A stretch of 61,912 nt of DNA, from positions 1 to 61,912 of the forward strand of contig JAFVHU010000020.1 in the NCBI GenBank assembly GCA_017474385.1. The letters run 5' to 3'. The translations under genes were made by a program, and so were the position numbers. The notes beneath the pieces are model-generated. The model was given only the letters and a program-made list of their open reading frames with translations. It was not told the origin of the DNA and made no database searches. The first letter of the stretch is position 1; the number at the start of each line of letters is the position of its first letter. Shown here one piece after another: positions 23,585-32,454 of the stretch. Source of the DNA: Afipia sp. (GTDB lineage: Bacteria > Pseudomonadota > Alphaproteobacteria > Rhizobiales > Xanthobacteraceae).

Positions 23585-25762
23585 CTATTCGCTTGCCGCC
23601 GCATCCGGTGCAGACCGGCCAGTCGATCCGGCTGTTCCGGTCGAAGTAACGCCACTCGATTTGAAGGCGTTGATCCGGCTGTCGATCTTGGCGTCGATGG
23701 TTGACATGAAGTATGGCGACGGTGCGAGCGTCACCGTCGCATTCAACGTCGCATTACCCTCGACCTCGGCCTTGACGTTCTGTTCGCCAATTTTCGGAAG
23801 CCCAATCCGCTCGCGGTCGCTGTTGAAGGATTCGCGCAGGTGATCGAGCCGCGAGCCGCCTGATGCTCTTTTTGCAGCGTCAAGGCCGCTCATTCCGTCC
23901 GTGCCAGCATCCTGCTTGGCCTGTCGGTAGGCAATTAGGCCGCCGATTGTTGCGGCAGACGCGATGGCCGCTGGTAGAAACGGGATTGCAGCCGCGCCGG
24001 CCACCACCAACTTGCCGAACACACCCCCACCGGCGCCGGCCGCAGCCGCCCCGCCGGCAGCACCCGCCGCACCGCCGACAACCTTACTGGCGGCGTTACT
24101 GCCCGCGAGAGACGCCGCAGCCGCCGTCAGTGCCGCAGCACTCGAATTGAGAGCCGCAGCCGATCCGGTCAAGGCACCCGCGCCGGTGAACCATTGATAA
24201 ATTCCCTTGCCTGCCATGACGCCGCCGGCAATCGCGCCGCCGCCAAGCATCGTTGTGCCGAGCGCCATCCCGATTTTTTCGCCTCGGTCGCCCGCGCCAA
24301 AACGTTGCGCGGCCGCACCGATCGCGCCAGACAGCGAATTGAGCACCGACGTTGCGACCGGGAACACCGGATCAGTCAGCGACGCCGCAAAATTCTTGAG
24401 CTGCGAAATAAAGCCCTCAGCCGCGACGAACGGATCACGGCCAGGCAACTCGCCAGCAGCCGCAAGGCCTGGCGCTTTTTGATACTGCGCATCCTTGCCC
24501 TGATACTGCGTCTTTTGCAGGATCAGCTTGCCGAACAGATCGGCGACGGTGCGATTTGAAAATGCCTTCGACAAGAACTCAGTGACAGCCGTGGCGTCAT
24601 CCACGTTGATGCCCTTCGCCTGCATCGCCGGAATCAACTTGTTCCAGGCATACCGATCGGGATCGGACTGCATCAGAGCCTTGTCGCGGAAATTGCCCTT
24701 GGCATCCCGCAGTCCTACGCTCTGCTGAAAGGTCTTTGATTCCTTGGTGGCGCGGCCGCCGATCGCTTGCGACAGGCCGGACGCCAGCGCGGTGCCGACT
24801 TGCGGCGCACCCATGTCCCCGATCAGGCCGGGCACCGTGCTCATCAGGAAGCGATCGGACAATGCCAGGCCGGCGGCACGCGATTGCTTGGCAACCTGGA
24901 ACACATCGCCGAGATTGAGATCGGCACCCTCGACACCGAGCGCCTTGACATAGCCGTTGAACAGGCCCTCGACTTGTTTCGGGTCCATGTTCTTGCCGAG
25001 CACGTCGAGGCCTCGGAAGAACTTGCGCCCTTCTTCAACCGCCTGATCCTTGCCCTTCAAGGATTGCAGAACAACCGTTCCCTTGGCAATGGCCTCGGAT
25101 ACCTCGAACGCCTTATCGACCGAACGCATCGACATCGACGTGTCGCGCAGACGCTCATGGAGCGTGGTCGAGGTGATCGACGGATACTGCCTGGACAACT
25201 CACCGGAGCGCGACTTGAGCCGCGACGATTCACCCTCAGTCAAGCCGGCCAGATAATCCCGCGCGCCCTCGCGCAGCGATTCGCTGCCCGCGCGAACAGC
25301 GCCGCGAAAGCCCCGGTTCGCGGCATAGGCCGCTGATCCGACGCCGACAGCGCCGACAGCCATGCGTGCGCCACGGCCGATCGGACCCACTGCACCCATG
25401 AGCCTGCGCCGGGCGGCCTCGTGACGTTCCATTTCGACGCGAACCGCACGCAGATTGCCGATCGTTTGCTCGCGCCAGAACGAAAGAGAGTCAAAGAACC
25501 TTGAGGCCCGCATGGGACCGCCGCTTTTCAAGGCCGCCTGAAAATCCCTCGCGCTCTTGTTAATGATCTGCATTTCAGCAGCGGTTGCCTTGAGGTCCCG
25601 CAGCGACTTGGAAAAATACGCATCACTCATTCCGCCAAGCGGTTTGGTGCCGATCGCTTTCGCCGAGGACGCGATTTCCTTGAATTTTCCAGCGATCTTG
25701 TCGAATACGCCGCCGGTCTTGTCGGTTGCGGAGATGACCGCACGGGCTTCAATCACAGCCAT
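23585..25762 (-). CDS. Tail tape measure protein
   Basis: A 725-residue protein, the longest in the tail cluster. An N-terminal helical part (SATDKTGGVFDKIAGKFKEIASSAKAI) is followed by long helical stretches, two Gly/Ala-rich hydrophobic regions near 495-610, and a short C-terminal domain. The position after the frameshifted tail chaperone is diagnostic. The protein sets tail length and is ejected with the DNA. Confidence 0.88.
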   Translation of the reverse strand: MAVIEARAVISATDKTGGVFDKIAGKFKEIASSAKAIGTKPLGGMSDAYFSKSLRDLKATAAEMQIINKSARDFQAALKSGGPMRASRFFDSLSFWREQTIGNLRAVRVEMERHEAARRRLMGAVGPIGRGARMAVGAVGVGSAAYAANRGFRGAVRAGSESLREGARDYLAGLTEGESSRLKSRSGELSRQYPSITSTTLHERLRDTSMSMRSVDKAFEVSEAIAKGTVVLQSLKGKDQAVEEGRKFFRGLDVLGKNMDPKQVEGLFNGYVKALGVEGADLNLGDVFQVAKQSRAAGLALSDRFLMSTVPGLIGDMGAPQVGTALASGLSQAIGGRATKESKTFQQSVGLRDAKGNFRDKALMQSDPDRYAWNKLIPAMQAKGINVDDATAVTEFLSKAFSNRTVADLFGKLILQKTQYQGKDAQYQKAPGLAAAGELPGRDPFVAAEGFISQLKNFAASLTDPVFPVATSVLNSLSGAIGAAAQRFGAGDRGEKIGMALGTTMLGGGAIAGGVMAGKGIYQWFTGAGALTGSAAALNSSAAALTAAAASLAGSNAASKVVGGAAGAAGGAAAAGAGGGVFGKLVVAGAAAIPFLPAAIASAATIGGLIAYRQAKQDAGTDGMSGLDAAKRASGGSRLDHLRESFNSDRERIGLPKIGEQNVKAEVEGNATLNATVTLAPSPYFMSTIDAKIDSRINAFKSSGVTSTGTAGSTGRSAPDAAASE

Positions 25763-25777
25763 AGCGATAATCTCCCT

Positions 25778-26205
25778 TTACTTCTTGGCGCGCCGCGCGG
25801 CACGGCCGATCCAGTGATCGATTTGCGTGATCGTCAACCGCTCGGCAGTGACCGCATCGACGATTCTCAGGTCAAAGACCAGAAAATCGACGCATGCGAT
25901 TAAGTCGTCGGTTGCCGAGCGGCCGAGAAAAAACCGTGAACGGCATCTCGCAACTTGAAGGTGTCGGGCGCATTGAGTTGCGTAAGTAACAGCGGATCGA
26001 CATCGACCAGCAGCCGCTCGATATAGGCCTTGATCACTTCGTCCTTTTCGGCGGTGTACACCATGCCAGCGGCGTCGCGGGCGAAGGCCGAAGGCTCGCC
26101 AAGCGTCATAATGTCGGTATAGCCCGGCTCGCGCAGAACAAGACTAGTGATTTTCTTGTCATGCGCGGTGATCGGCTTGCTCAGAGGGATCGTGATATCC
26201 GGCAT
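25778..26205 (-). CDS. Tail assembly chaperone, long form by -1 ribosomal frameshift
   Basis: The frame following the short chaperone is open in the -1 register. A slippery heptamer T TTT TTC lies at 25933-25927 on the minus strand, aligned to the zero frame as GGT TTT TTC. After slippage the product continues as LGRSATDDLIACVDFLVFD... to the TAA at 25778-25780, giving about 142 residues. Long caudoviral tails commonly express tail chaperones this way, and the next gene is the tape measure as expected. There is no usable independent start for the downstream part. Confidence 0.75.
25900..26205 (-). CDS. Tail assembly chaperone, short form (Mu gp41 / GpE family)
   Basis: A 101-residue protein starting MPDITIPLSKPITAHDKKITSLVLREPGYTDIMTLG, the typical opening of the phage tail assembly (GpE/gp41) family. 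It lies between tail tube and tape measure. The ATG at 26205 is 3 bases after the tube stop. In the family it coats the tape measure during tail assembly. Confidence 0.85.
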   Translation of the reverse strand: MPDITIPLSKPITAHDKKITSLVLREPGYTDIMTLGEPSAFARDAAGMVYTAEKDEVIKAYIERLLVDVDPLLLTQLNAPDTFKLRDAVHGFFSAARQPTT

Positions 26206-26207
26206 GA

Positions 26208-26588
26208 TCAGACCTCCTGATACCGCGAACCCTCGATCCGCAGGCCGGAAATCTCGCCATTGGACAGGTTCAATTTCGGCGCGCCGACAAGCCGCGCCGC
26301 CGTGAACAGGTGCGTGCGATTGTTGTCCTCCTCGACAATCGTCGCGTTGATCTTGCACTTGCGCATCTTGTCATTCATTTTCGCACCACAAGGCTTGCGA
26401 AATGTAATATCCGCGCCGAACAGTTTCGGCTTGGACGTAAACGCGCCCGTGCCATCCTGATTGGCCGTACCGGAAACCTCGACATTTGACACATCGAGCA
26501 CAACATCGGCCTCGGTAGGTGCCCATCGCTCACCATCGATCTCGATTGTGATGATGCCACCAAACGAGCCACAGCATTCATCAGCCAT
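26208..26588 (-). CDS. Phage tail tube protein
   Basis: A 126-residue protein with the GPM/tail-tube pattern: GGIITIEIDGERWAPTEADVVLDVSNVEVSGTANQDG, then DITFRKPCGAKMNDKMRKCKINATIVEEDNNR. It polymerises inside the sheath. GGAG about 9 bases before the ATG at 26588 decides the start over the GTG at 26597. Confidence 0.86.
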   Translation of the reverse strand: MADECCGSFGGIITIEIDGERWAPTEADVVLDVSNVEVSGTANQDGTGAFTSKPKLFGADITFRKPCGAKMNDKMRKCKINATIVEEDNNRTHLFTAARLVGAPKLNLSNGEISGLRIEGSRYQEV

Positions 26589-26663
26589 GTCGGACACTCC
26601 TCAATTTGAATTTTCAACGAAAGGCCGCGCGGCTTCTTGCCGCGCGGTACGAAGGTGGCCGAA

Positions 26664-28175
26664 TTAGCCGGCGATTGCGGCTGCGTCGGATGGCGATTGG
26701 TATTGCAGGAACGCGGTGACGTTGGCCCCAAACACACGCAACTGATTGACAACATCGACCGGGAGATAAGCATTGAGCCGGGTCGCGTTGTTCAGATCGC
26801 GCTCGACAACGACATATTGCGCAAACAGGTCCGCTTTTTCAGCGACGCCAAGAGCGACCAGATCGTTGTAGGCATGGATCAGCGTGTTGCGTACCGATCG
26901 CGGCGTCGCGATCTCGGCCAGATTGAAGGGATTATCATCCGCGAGCGCCTGACGGCCGTGGCGATTGGACACCTCGCCGCGCAAATAGCGCACAAGGAAC
27001 ATCAGTTGCGCCAGAGTTTCGACATCGCGATAGGTCGCATCCGAAACGCCGCTGGCGGTCTGCTGATAAGTGGTGACAACGCGGTCGATCCGAACGAGGC
27101 CATCGACAGACACCTTGTAACCCGACACTCCGTCCACATAAAGCGCCTGGCGATCTGGAATATCCCACCACAACGACCGATCACGCGGCGGCAGCACGCC
27201 GAGAAGCGGCAATGTCTGTAACGGCCGCGACAGTTCCGGCGCATCGCCGAGGTGTGCCACAGCCACAGCGGCAAGCGCGGCCGCCCATTCCCACTGAGGA
27301 GTCGGCGAAGTCTGCGACGCCATGATCGAGACGTGCTGATCGTTCCGCCCGTTGCCGAGCGTGACGTTTGCCGACAGCGTTCCGAAATTGGCGGTGAAGT
27401 AATGACCATACAACTGCTGGATCGGCGACCAGCGCCCGGCCGAGTCATCGAGAAAGTCACGAATCGCATTCAGCGAGGTCGCATCGGCATATGGCGCTGC
27501 GATGAAATCGAACTCCTCATCGCCCAGGTTAGCAAGCGCCGTGGTCAGAACCGGCACACCGGTGCCGGCCGCCAGCGCTACAATGGTCGTATTGGCTGCG
27601 GTCAGCGCATTTGGCTCATCCGCAACCAGCGCAACCTCTTGCGCGTTGCCAAGCGCGCCAACGTGACGTGCGGTGATGTTCACCTTGTAGGCCGTGGTAC
27701 CATCGACGGCCGCCGTCACGGGAAGGCCCATCGCATTGATGGCCGCCGCCAGATTGGTTGCAATCGCCGTGTTCGCATCGGCTGCATTGATCTGGAACGG
27801 AATGCGGCGGCCCATGATATTGACCAGACCCGCACCCGAAACCGCTGGCGCGGTGTTGATCGTGATCGAGCCGCCGGCAGCAACGCCAGCGGGATCGGCC
27901 AGCGGCAACGCCCAGATCGGCTGAAACGGCGCATTGCGGCGCGCAATGCGGAACATGAACGACAACATCGATCCAACGCCGAACAACGCATCGGCTTCAC
28001 GCTCAGACTGGATCGGGCCGACAGGGACGGCCGCCACGGCACTGCCGCCGGCGAGCTTCTGGCCCACAAGCAACAGACGCGGATTGCCTTCGAACGGCGT
28101 GCCGCCCGAGTTGATTTCAGCATACCAGAACGGGACAAGAATATTGCCCGGAACGTTGTTAAACAGCACCGACAT
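26664..28175 (-). CDS. Contractile tail sheath protein (Mu gpL family)
   Basis: A 503-residue protein. The N-terminus (FNNVPGNILVPFWYAEINSG, then LLLVGQKLAGG) and the C-terminal region (YRDVETLAQLMFLVRYLRGEV, then LFAQYVVVERDLNNATRLNAYLPVDVVNQLRVF) match the Mu-type sheath. It makes the tail contractile, so the phage is a myovirus. Confidence 0.9.
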   Translation of the reverse strand: MSVLFNNVPGNILVPFWYAEINSGGTPFEGNPRLLLVGQKLAGGSAVAAVPVGPIQSEREADALFGVGSMLSFMFRIARRNAPFQPIWALPLADPAGVAAGGSITINTAPAVSGAGLVNIMGRRIPFQINAADANTAIATNLAAAINAMGLPVTAAVDGTTAYKVNITARHVGALGNAQEVALVADEPNALTAANTTIVALAAGTGVPVLTTALANLGDEEFDFIAAPYADATSLNAIRDFLDDSAGRWSPIQQLYGHYFTANFGTLSANVTLGNGRNDQHVSIMASQTSPTPQWEWAAALAAVAVAHLGDAPELSRPLQTLPLLGVLPPRDRSLWWDIPDRQALYVDGVSGYKVSVDGLVRIDRVVTTYQQTASGVSDATYRDVETLAQLMFLVRYLRGEVSNRHGRQALADDNPFNLAEIATPRSVRNTLIHAYNDLVALGVAEKADLFAQYVVVERDLNNATRLNAYLPVDVVNQLRVFGANVTAFLQYQSPSDAAAIAG

Positions 28176-28243
28176 CGGCGTGGCTCCTTATTCGCCGCGC
28201 GTCGCCGCCGGCGTTCTAAACAATTGGCGTTAAGGGGGGTGAA

Positions 28244-28462
28244 TCAGGGGCGCGGCGCGTGGCCGGGCTCCTCTTTCTTGGCCAGCTTCACTTTCTCGGC
28301 CGTCGCATCGAGCACATCACCGTCCCGAATACGCCGACGCCAATACGTGGAAGCCTCTTTCCATTCGCCGCCGCTATCGAGCGGCTTCATATCGATCGGG
28401 TCACGCACAAGCACGGGTTTACCTTCACCATCTTTCGATGGCTTCAAGAACAGGTTCGACAT
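28244..28462 (-). CDS. DUF2635 protein (Mu gp38-like)
   Basis: A 72-residue protein, FLKPSKDGEGKPVLVRDP ... LDSGGEWKEASTYWRRRIRDGDV, matching DUF2635. The family always lies just before the sheath gene in Mu-like tails, as here. Its role in tail assembly is not known. Confidence 0.82.
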   Translation of the reverse strand: MSNLFLKPSKDGEGKPVLVRDPIDMKPLDSGGEWKEASTYWRRRIRDGDVLDATAEKVKLAKKEEPGHAPRP

Positions 28463-28465
28463 GAA

Positions 28466-29239
28466 TTATCCTTGCAGATTGGAAACATCCGCGACGACGG
28501 CCGATTCGCTGTCGGCTGGCGTTGAGGCCGTGCGCTGATCGGCGGTCAATCCGACGGTTTCGAGGTTCGTTCTTGCCGGCATGACCGGCGCAGCACCGGC
28601 AACGCCGACGGCGATCTTCGCAAGATAGGTCGAGCCATCGAGCGCAAGGGCGACTTCCTTCAACGCAGGCGGCAACCGATCAAGGCCTGTCGGCGGCGCA
28701 GCGGGCACGGCTTGATAACAGATATCCTTCACGTTGATTTTCGACTTGATGGTGCGCGCCGCAAGGCGAACGCCTTCCTGAGAACTACGCAGAGGCTTCG
28801 ACTGCCATGTCAGAAATGGCAGTTTGACTATCTTGCGGAACAACGCGCCAGTGGGACCATAATGCAGCGCGTGAAAGATTTGATCCTCAAACACATCCAG
28901 CGACGCTTCTAGCTCGGTATCGGTCACGGCGATGCCGGGCGTAAATTCTGTTTCACCTTCTTCGCGATCAGTCGCGATTACTGAAATTTCGAATGTCAGA
29001 TCGACGGCCGACTTGTAGAACAGCGGGCCGGATTGCGCGATGCGGTCTAGATCGCCGTCCTCGGTGTAGATCACGCCAACGGGCCTGCGCTCATCCTCCG
29101 AAACATCATCAATCGGATCGAGGCGGCTATCGAACCAGTATTTTGCGCCGAGTGTCGGCCACGGGCCATTCGCCGCAAGCAACACCGACGGTCGCACGGC
29201 TTCAAGCGCGCACAATCTGAGAAAAGTGCGCGCAAGCAT
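28466..29239 (-). CDS. Tail terminator/connector-region protein
   Basis: A 257-residue protein directly before the DUF2635 and sheath genes. It has LRLCALEAVRPSVLL, GVIYTEDGDLDR, a central beta region (YKSAVDLTFEISVIATDRE, TDTELEASLDVFEDQIFHAL) and a disordered C-terminus. The position and the N-terminal pattern fit Mu gp37-type or tail-terminator proteins, but the fold is inferred. Confidence 0.6.
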   Translation of the reverse strand: MLARTFLRLCALEAVRPSVLLAANGPWPTLGAKYWFDSRLDPIDDVSEDERRPVGVIYTEDGDLDRIAQSGPLFYKSAVDLTFEISVIATDREEGETEFTPGIAVTDTELEASLDVFEDQIFHALHYGPTGALFRKIVKLPFLTWQSKPLRSSQEGVRLAARTIKSKINVKDICYQAVPAAPPTGLDRLPPALKEVALALDGSTYLAKIAVGVAGAAPVMPARTNLETVGLTADQRTASTPADSESAVVADVSNLQG

Positions 29240-29242
29240 GCG

Positions 29243-29641
29243 TCAAATCCTGTTGAGATCGAGCCGCACAAATCCCGGCGACGACGGTAGCACCTCGGCC
29301 ACCTTGTATTTTCTGAGCGTCACCTTGCGGACAATAATGTCCCCAAGTTTGGATTCGTAGGGCAAGCGCCTGAGATCGAGCGAAATAAACGGTCGCGACG
29401 TGGCATGCCCAGGCCGCTCGGACTTCACGCCAGGCTCCCGGAACGCATCGGCGTGCGCACGCGCCGCGCTGTCACCCCACGGTGCCAACAGGTCCAGCAC
29501 CGGAGCACGATCGGGATCGACACCGAATGCCGCGAGCGGATCATCAACCGATCTCATCGGATGATATTCAAACGTCTCGGCCATAATGGCATCATGCGTC
29601 GCCGCCGCAGCGGCAACAGCAGCGGCAAACGGCGACGCCAT
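29243..29641 (-). CDS. Probable head-tail joining protein
   Basis: A 132-residue protein between the head-decoration and tail-terminator genes. It has an Ala-rich helix (FAAAVAAAAATHDAIMAETFEYHPMR) and a beta-rich second half (KLGDIIVRKVTLRKYKVAEVLPS). The location suggests a head-completion or joining role. No strong family call is possible. Confidence 0.55.
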   Translation of the reverse strand: MASPFAAAVAAAAATHDAIMAETFEYHPMRSVDDPLAAFGVDPDRAPVLDLLAPWGDSAARAHADAFREPGVKSERPGHATSRPFISLDLRRLPYESKLGDIIVRKVTLRKYKVAEVLPSSPGFVRLDLNRI

Positions 29642-29652
29642 GATGGTGATCC

Positions 29653-29991
29653 TTAACCGATCGCTGGGCCGATTTTCACGGTGCCAGTGGCATCGCCGCT
29701 TTGTGCGGCAGCGACAGCGACGCCGACGCGCGTATTGGCGGACGATGTCTTGGTGAACTTTTTCGCGGCGTCATCCCAATACAGGATGTCACCAACCGCC
29801 CAGGCCGCGCCGGTCGCTTTCGGCGCATCCGTGAAAACACCAGACACCTTGAGCGCGAGATCGGTGCCGCTCAACGCATCACCGACGGCGGAACCGAACA
29901 GCGCGGCACCGACGAGCAGAAACTGGCCGGATACAGTGTCGGCCGGCGCGGGAACGGTCAGCACGTTCCCGTCATTGAGAAAGTTTTTCAT
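29653..29991 (-). CDS. Capsid cement protein (DUF2190)
   Basis: A 112-residue protein, MKNFLNDGNVLTVPAPADTVSG ... AWAVGDILYWDDAAKKFT ... NTRVGVAVAAAQSGD. This is the DUF2190 pattern, a small head-decoration protein that follows the major capsid gene. ATG 29991 matches the family start; a longer frame reaches 30099. Confidence 0.82.
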   Translation of the reverse strand: MKNFLNDGNVLTVPAPADTVSGQFLLVGAALFGSAVGDALSGTDLALKVSGVFTDAPKATGAAWAVGDILYWDDAAKKFTKTSSANTRVGVAVAAAQSGDATGTVKIGPAIG

Positions 29992-30065
29992 GGGATTTTC
30001 CCGTGTGTGAGAGTGGTGGAGGAAGGCAGGCCGGCGGGCACAATTGCGCCCGCCGATTCTGGCGC

Positions 30066-31721
30066 TTAGTTGCCCGCGTTCTTGAACATGCCGCGCCAAT
30101 CGATCGCCTTGGCGGCAAAGTCGAGACGGCCTTTGATTTCCAGACCATCAATGTCGAAGCCGAGACGCTGTTCGGTGAACAGGCCCTCCTCGCCCTCAAG
30201 GTAGCCGTATTCGATGGTGTCGATCGTTGCAGGATCGGCGAACACGTACCAGGCATTGCCCGTCAGACGCGCCTCGGTGATCTGCGTCATCGAGCCGGCG
30301 AACGGGTTGACCTGGGCGTTGGCCGTCGGATAGAGCGTGGTCGCAAGGAACTGCTGTGCCTCGGTTTCCTTGTCCGGCGAAACAACCAGGAATGCCGGCG
30401 TCAGATTCAGCGGCTCGGCGTCCGCCGCCTTGGCAGCCAGCCCCTTCTGTTTGCGCATCGCCGCGCGCGCCTCGTTAAGCGAGGCAATCGCAATCGCGCC
30501 GGGGGTGCCGAGGTTGCCGTGGGTTGCGTGGAACATGGCAACGCTGTCACCCATGTTGGCGTTGGCGATGATGATCGCCCAGAACAGACCTGCCTCGGTT
30601 TCAGCCGCCGCGCGGCCGAGCAACATCGGCAGACGGTCGAACGCGCCGAGATCATCGTTGATCAGCGTCTGGCGCGTGATCGCCACCTTGCGGCCGTAGG
30701 TCGCCAGCGCATACTGCTCCTTGCTGTCGGCCAGGGCAGCATGGGTATATTCGCCGCCCTCCTTGATTAGCTTGAGGTTCGGCAGATTCGACAACTGCAT
30801 CACCGCGCGGGATTTGAAGTCAGGGGCGTTGGACTGGCGCGCCAGCTTTTTCCAGTTCTGCGGCGCGGTGTCATAGGCGCTGCGCAGCCGCTTGGACACC
30901 ACGTTGGCCAGGATGTTTGGAAAATCAGAGGTGGACATATTGCCGCCGGCGCGCAGGCCTGTATCGAGGCCGAGCAACCGCGTCGCCAGTTCCATCTTGC
31001 CGAGGCCCCGCATGCGGACGCCCGTGGTCTGCTCGGAAAAGGCGCGGCCCATTTCGAGCAGCGACATGCCGCGCCATTCGCGCGCCGCATCGTCGAGTTT
31101 CACGGCGGCCGGATTGGCGCGATGAATGATCGCATTTTCGAGCGCAGCGCGGATGGTGTCACCCTCATCGGTGATGACATGGGTGCGACCCGAAATGTTC
31201 AGGTCGGCGGCACGCTTGGCGACCTCATCAAGAACGAGGCCGCGAACAGCGTCAATCGACGTTCCCCGCGCGATATGATCGTTGATAAACGCAACCGGCA
31301 TCGCATGGCGTAGCGAAAGCGTGGTGATTTCAGCGGAACGCGCACGCTCCACCGCAACAGCATCGGCAGGCTGATCCGCCGGCAACGCTGCGATCCGCGC
31401 TTCCTCGACGCGAATGACTTCGGCCTTTGCGTCACGCTGGCGCACGAGTTCGGCGTGAGCATCTTCGATGGTGCGGACAGCATCAGCCGCCATGCCATCC
31501 TTGATCTCTGCGAACTTGTCGGCGATGCGTTTGACCAGATCGGCGTGCTCGGCACGCAGCGCCAGCAGTGCCGGCGATGCCTGGAACAGCAAGTGCGCGA
31601 CGCCGTGCTGATCGGCGGCGGTAACAGATGCGCCAGCCGCGAAAGCGTCCGGCGCAACAGCGAGAACAATGGCCGCCGCGATCGCAATCGTGAACGCCGC
31701 CATATATCCAATACGATTCAT
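30066..31721 (-). CDS. Major capsid protein with N-terminal scaffold-like region
   Basis: A 551-residue protein. The HK97-type capsid part occupies about residues 220-551 (STSDFPNILANVVSKRLRSAY; LPMLLGRAAAETEAGLFWAI; WYVFADPATIDTIEYGYLEGEEG). Residues about 50-130 are a charged coiled coil (AEHADLVKRIADKFAEIKDG), like the HK97 delta domain. The first 30 residues (MNRIGYMAAFTIAIAAAIVL, then AVAPDAFAAGA) look like a signal peptide or anchor, which is odd for a capsid protein. ATG 31721 is 91 bp after the protease gene; frames further upstream are implausible. Confidence 0.8.
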   Translation of the reverse strand: MNRIGYMAAFTIAIAAAIVLAVAPDAFAAGASVTAADQHGVAHLLFQASPALLALRAEHADLVKRIADKFAEIKDGMAADAVRTIEDAHAELVRQRDAKAEVIRVEEARIAALPADQPADAVAVERARSAEITTLSLRHAMPVAFINDHIARGTSIDAVRGLVLDEVAKRAADLNISGRTHVITDEGDTIRAALENAIIHRANPAAVKLDDAAREWRGMSLLEMGRAFSEQTTGVRMRGLGKMELATRLLGLDTGLRAGGNMSTSDFPNILANVVSKRLRSAYDTAPQNWKKLARQSNAPDFKSRAVMQLSNLPNLKLIKEGGEYTHAALADSKEQYALATYGRKVAITRQTLINDDLGAFDRLPMLLGRAAAETEAGLFWAIIIANANMGDSVAMFHATHGNLGTPGAIAIASLNEARAAMRKQKGLAAKAADAEPLNLTPAFLVVSPDKETEAQQFLATTLYPTANAQVNPFAGSMTQITEARLTGNAWYVFADPATIDTIEYGYLEGEEGLFTEQRLGFDIDGLEIKGRLDFAAKAIDWRGMFKNAGN

Positions 31722-31812
31722 GGTTTCATTTCCTCTTGTAAAACCAGGGCAAACGACTAGACCCCTACGACCCTGGCAGAACGTAGGCGGCGAGCAGAAA
31801 ACGATAAACGAA

Positions 31813-32454
31813 CTACCGAGAGATAGAGCGCATCCGCATGCGCGCGGCGGCGACTGCGACATCTGCAACCCGCGTCACGGTAAAGGGAAACAATTCGAGT
31901 TCGGCGGCGCGGGTTTGCGCATCTTTGTCGGCCGGAATGGTCACGAATGAGATTTCGTAAGGCGTCCAGCGCGTGATAATGCGCTTTTCGATTTCGCCGA
32001 TTTTTTCCGGTGCCTCGACCCGCACCTCGTTGATGGTGTAACCGACGGACACATTTCGAATGATCCGCTCTTTCACCATCGCGGCCATGCGATCAGCGTT
32101 CTCATCGACGCCCTTCGATGGAAACCGGATGGTCGCGAGGCCTTTGCCGGACTCGATCCGGGCCGCATCGACAACTCCGACTTGCGAAAATGTCGAATAC
32201 ATCGAATGGCTGTCGAGCGCCGGCGCGCCAGCAAGCAAACGTTCCATGTTCACGGCATCACGCGAGACGATAAGCGTCTCATCGAATGGAACGGCGGTAT
32301 CCCAACCGACATAACGGCGGCGGCGCACGGTCGCGCCTGTGGTAAAAATCACTTCGACGGTGCGGGCGGCTTCATCGAACGAATTGATCTCGCCGACACG
32401 GGTCTGCATCGGCAGGCCAGCGGGATCGGCATCACGGCTTTGCAGGGTTGTCAT
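31813..32454 (-). CDS. HK97-family prohead protease
   Basis: A 213-residue protein. It contains ALDSHSMYSTFSQVG with the catalytic histidine, and RNVSVGYTINEV with the catalytic serine, in the spacing of HK97 prohead proteases. It cleaves the scaffold-like part of the capsid protein. ATG 32454 (MTTLQSRDA) overlaps the portal stop by 23 bp. In some relatives the protease is fused to the capsid protein; here the two are separate. Confidence 0.82.
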   Translation of the reverse strand: MTTLQSRDADPAGLPMQTRVGEINSFDEAARTVEVIFTTGATVRRRRYVGWDTAVPFDETLIVSRDAVNMERLLAGAPALDSHSMYSTFSQVGVVDAARIESGKGLATIRFPSKGVDENADRMAAMVKERIIRNVSVGYTINEVRVEAPEKIGEIEKRIITRWTPYEISFVTIPADKDAQTRAAELELFPFTVTRVADVAVAAARMRMRSISR

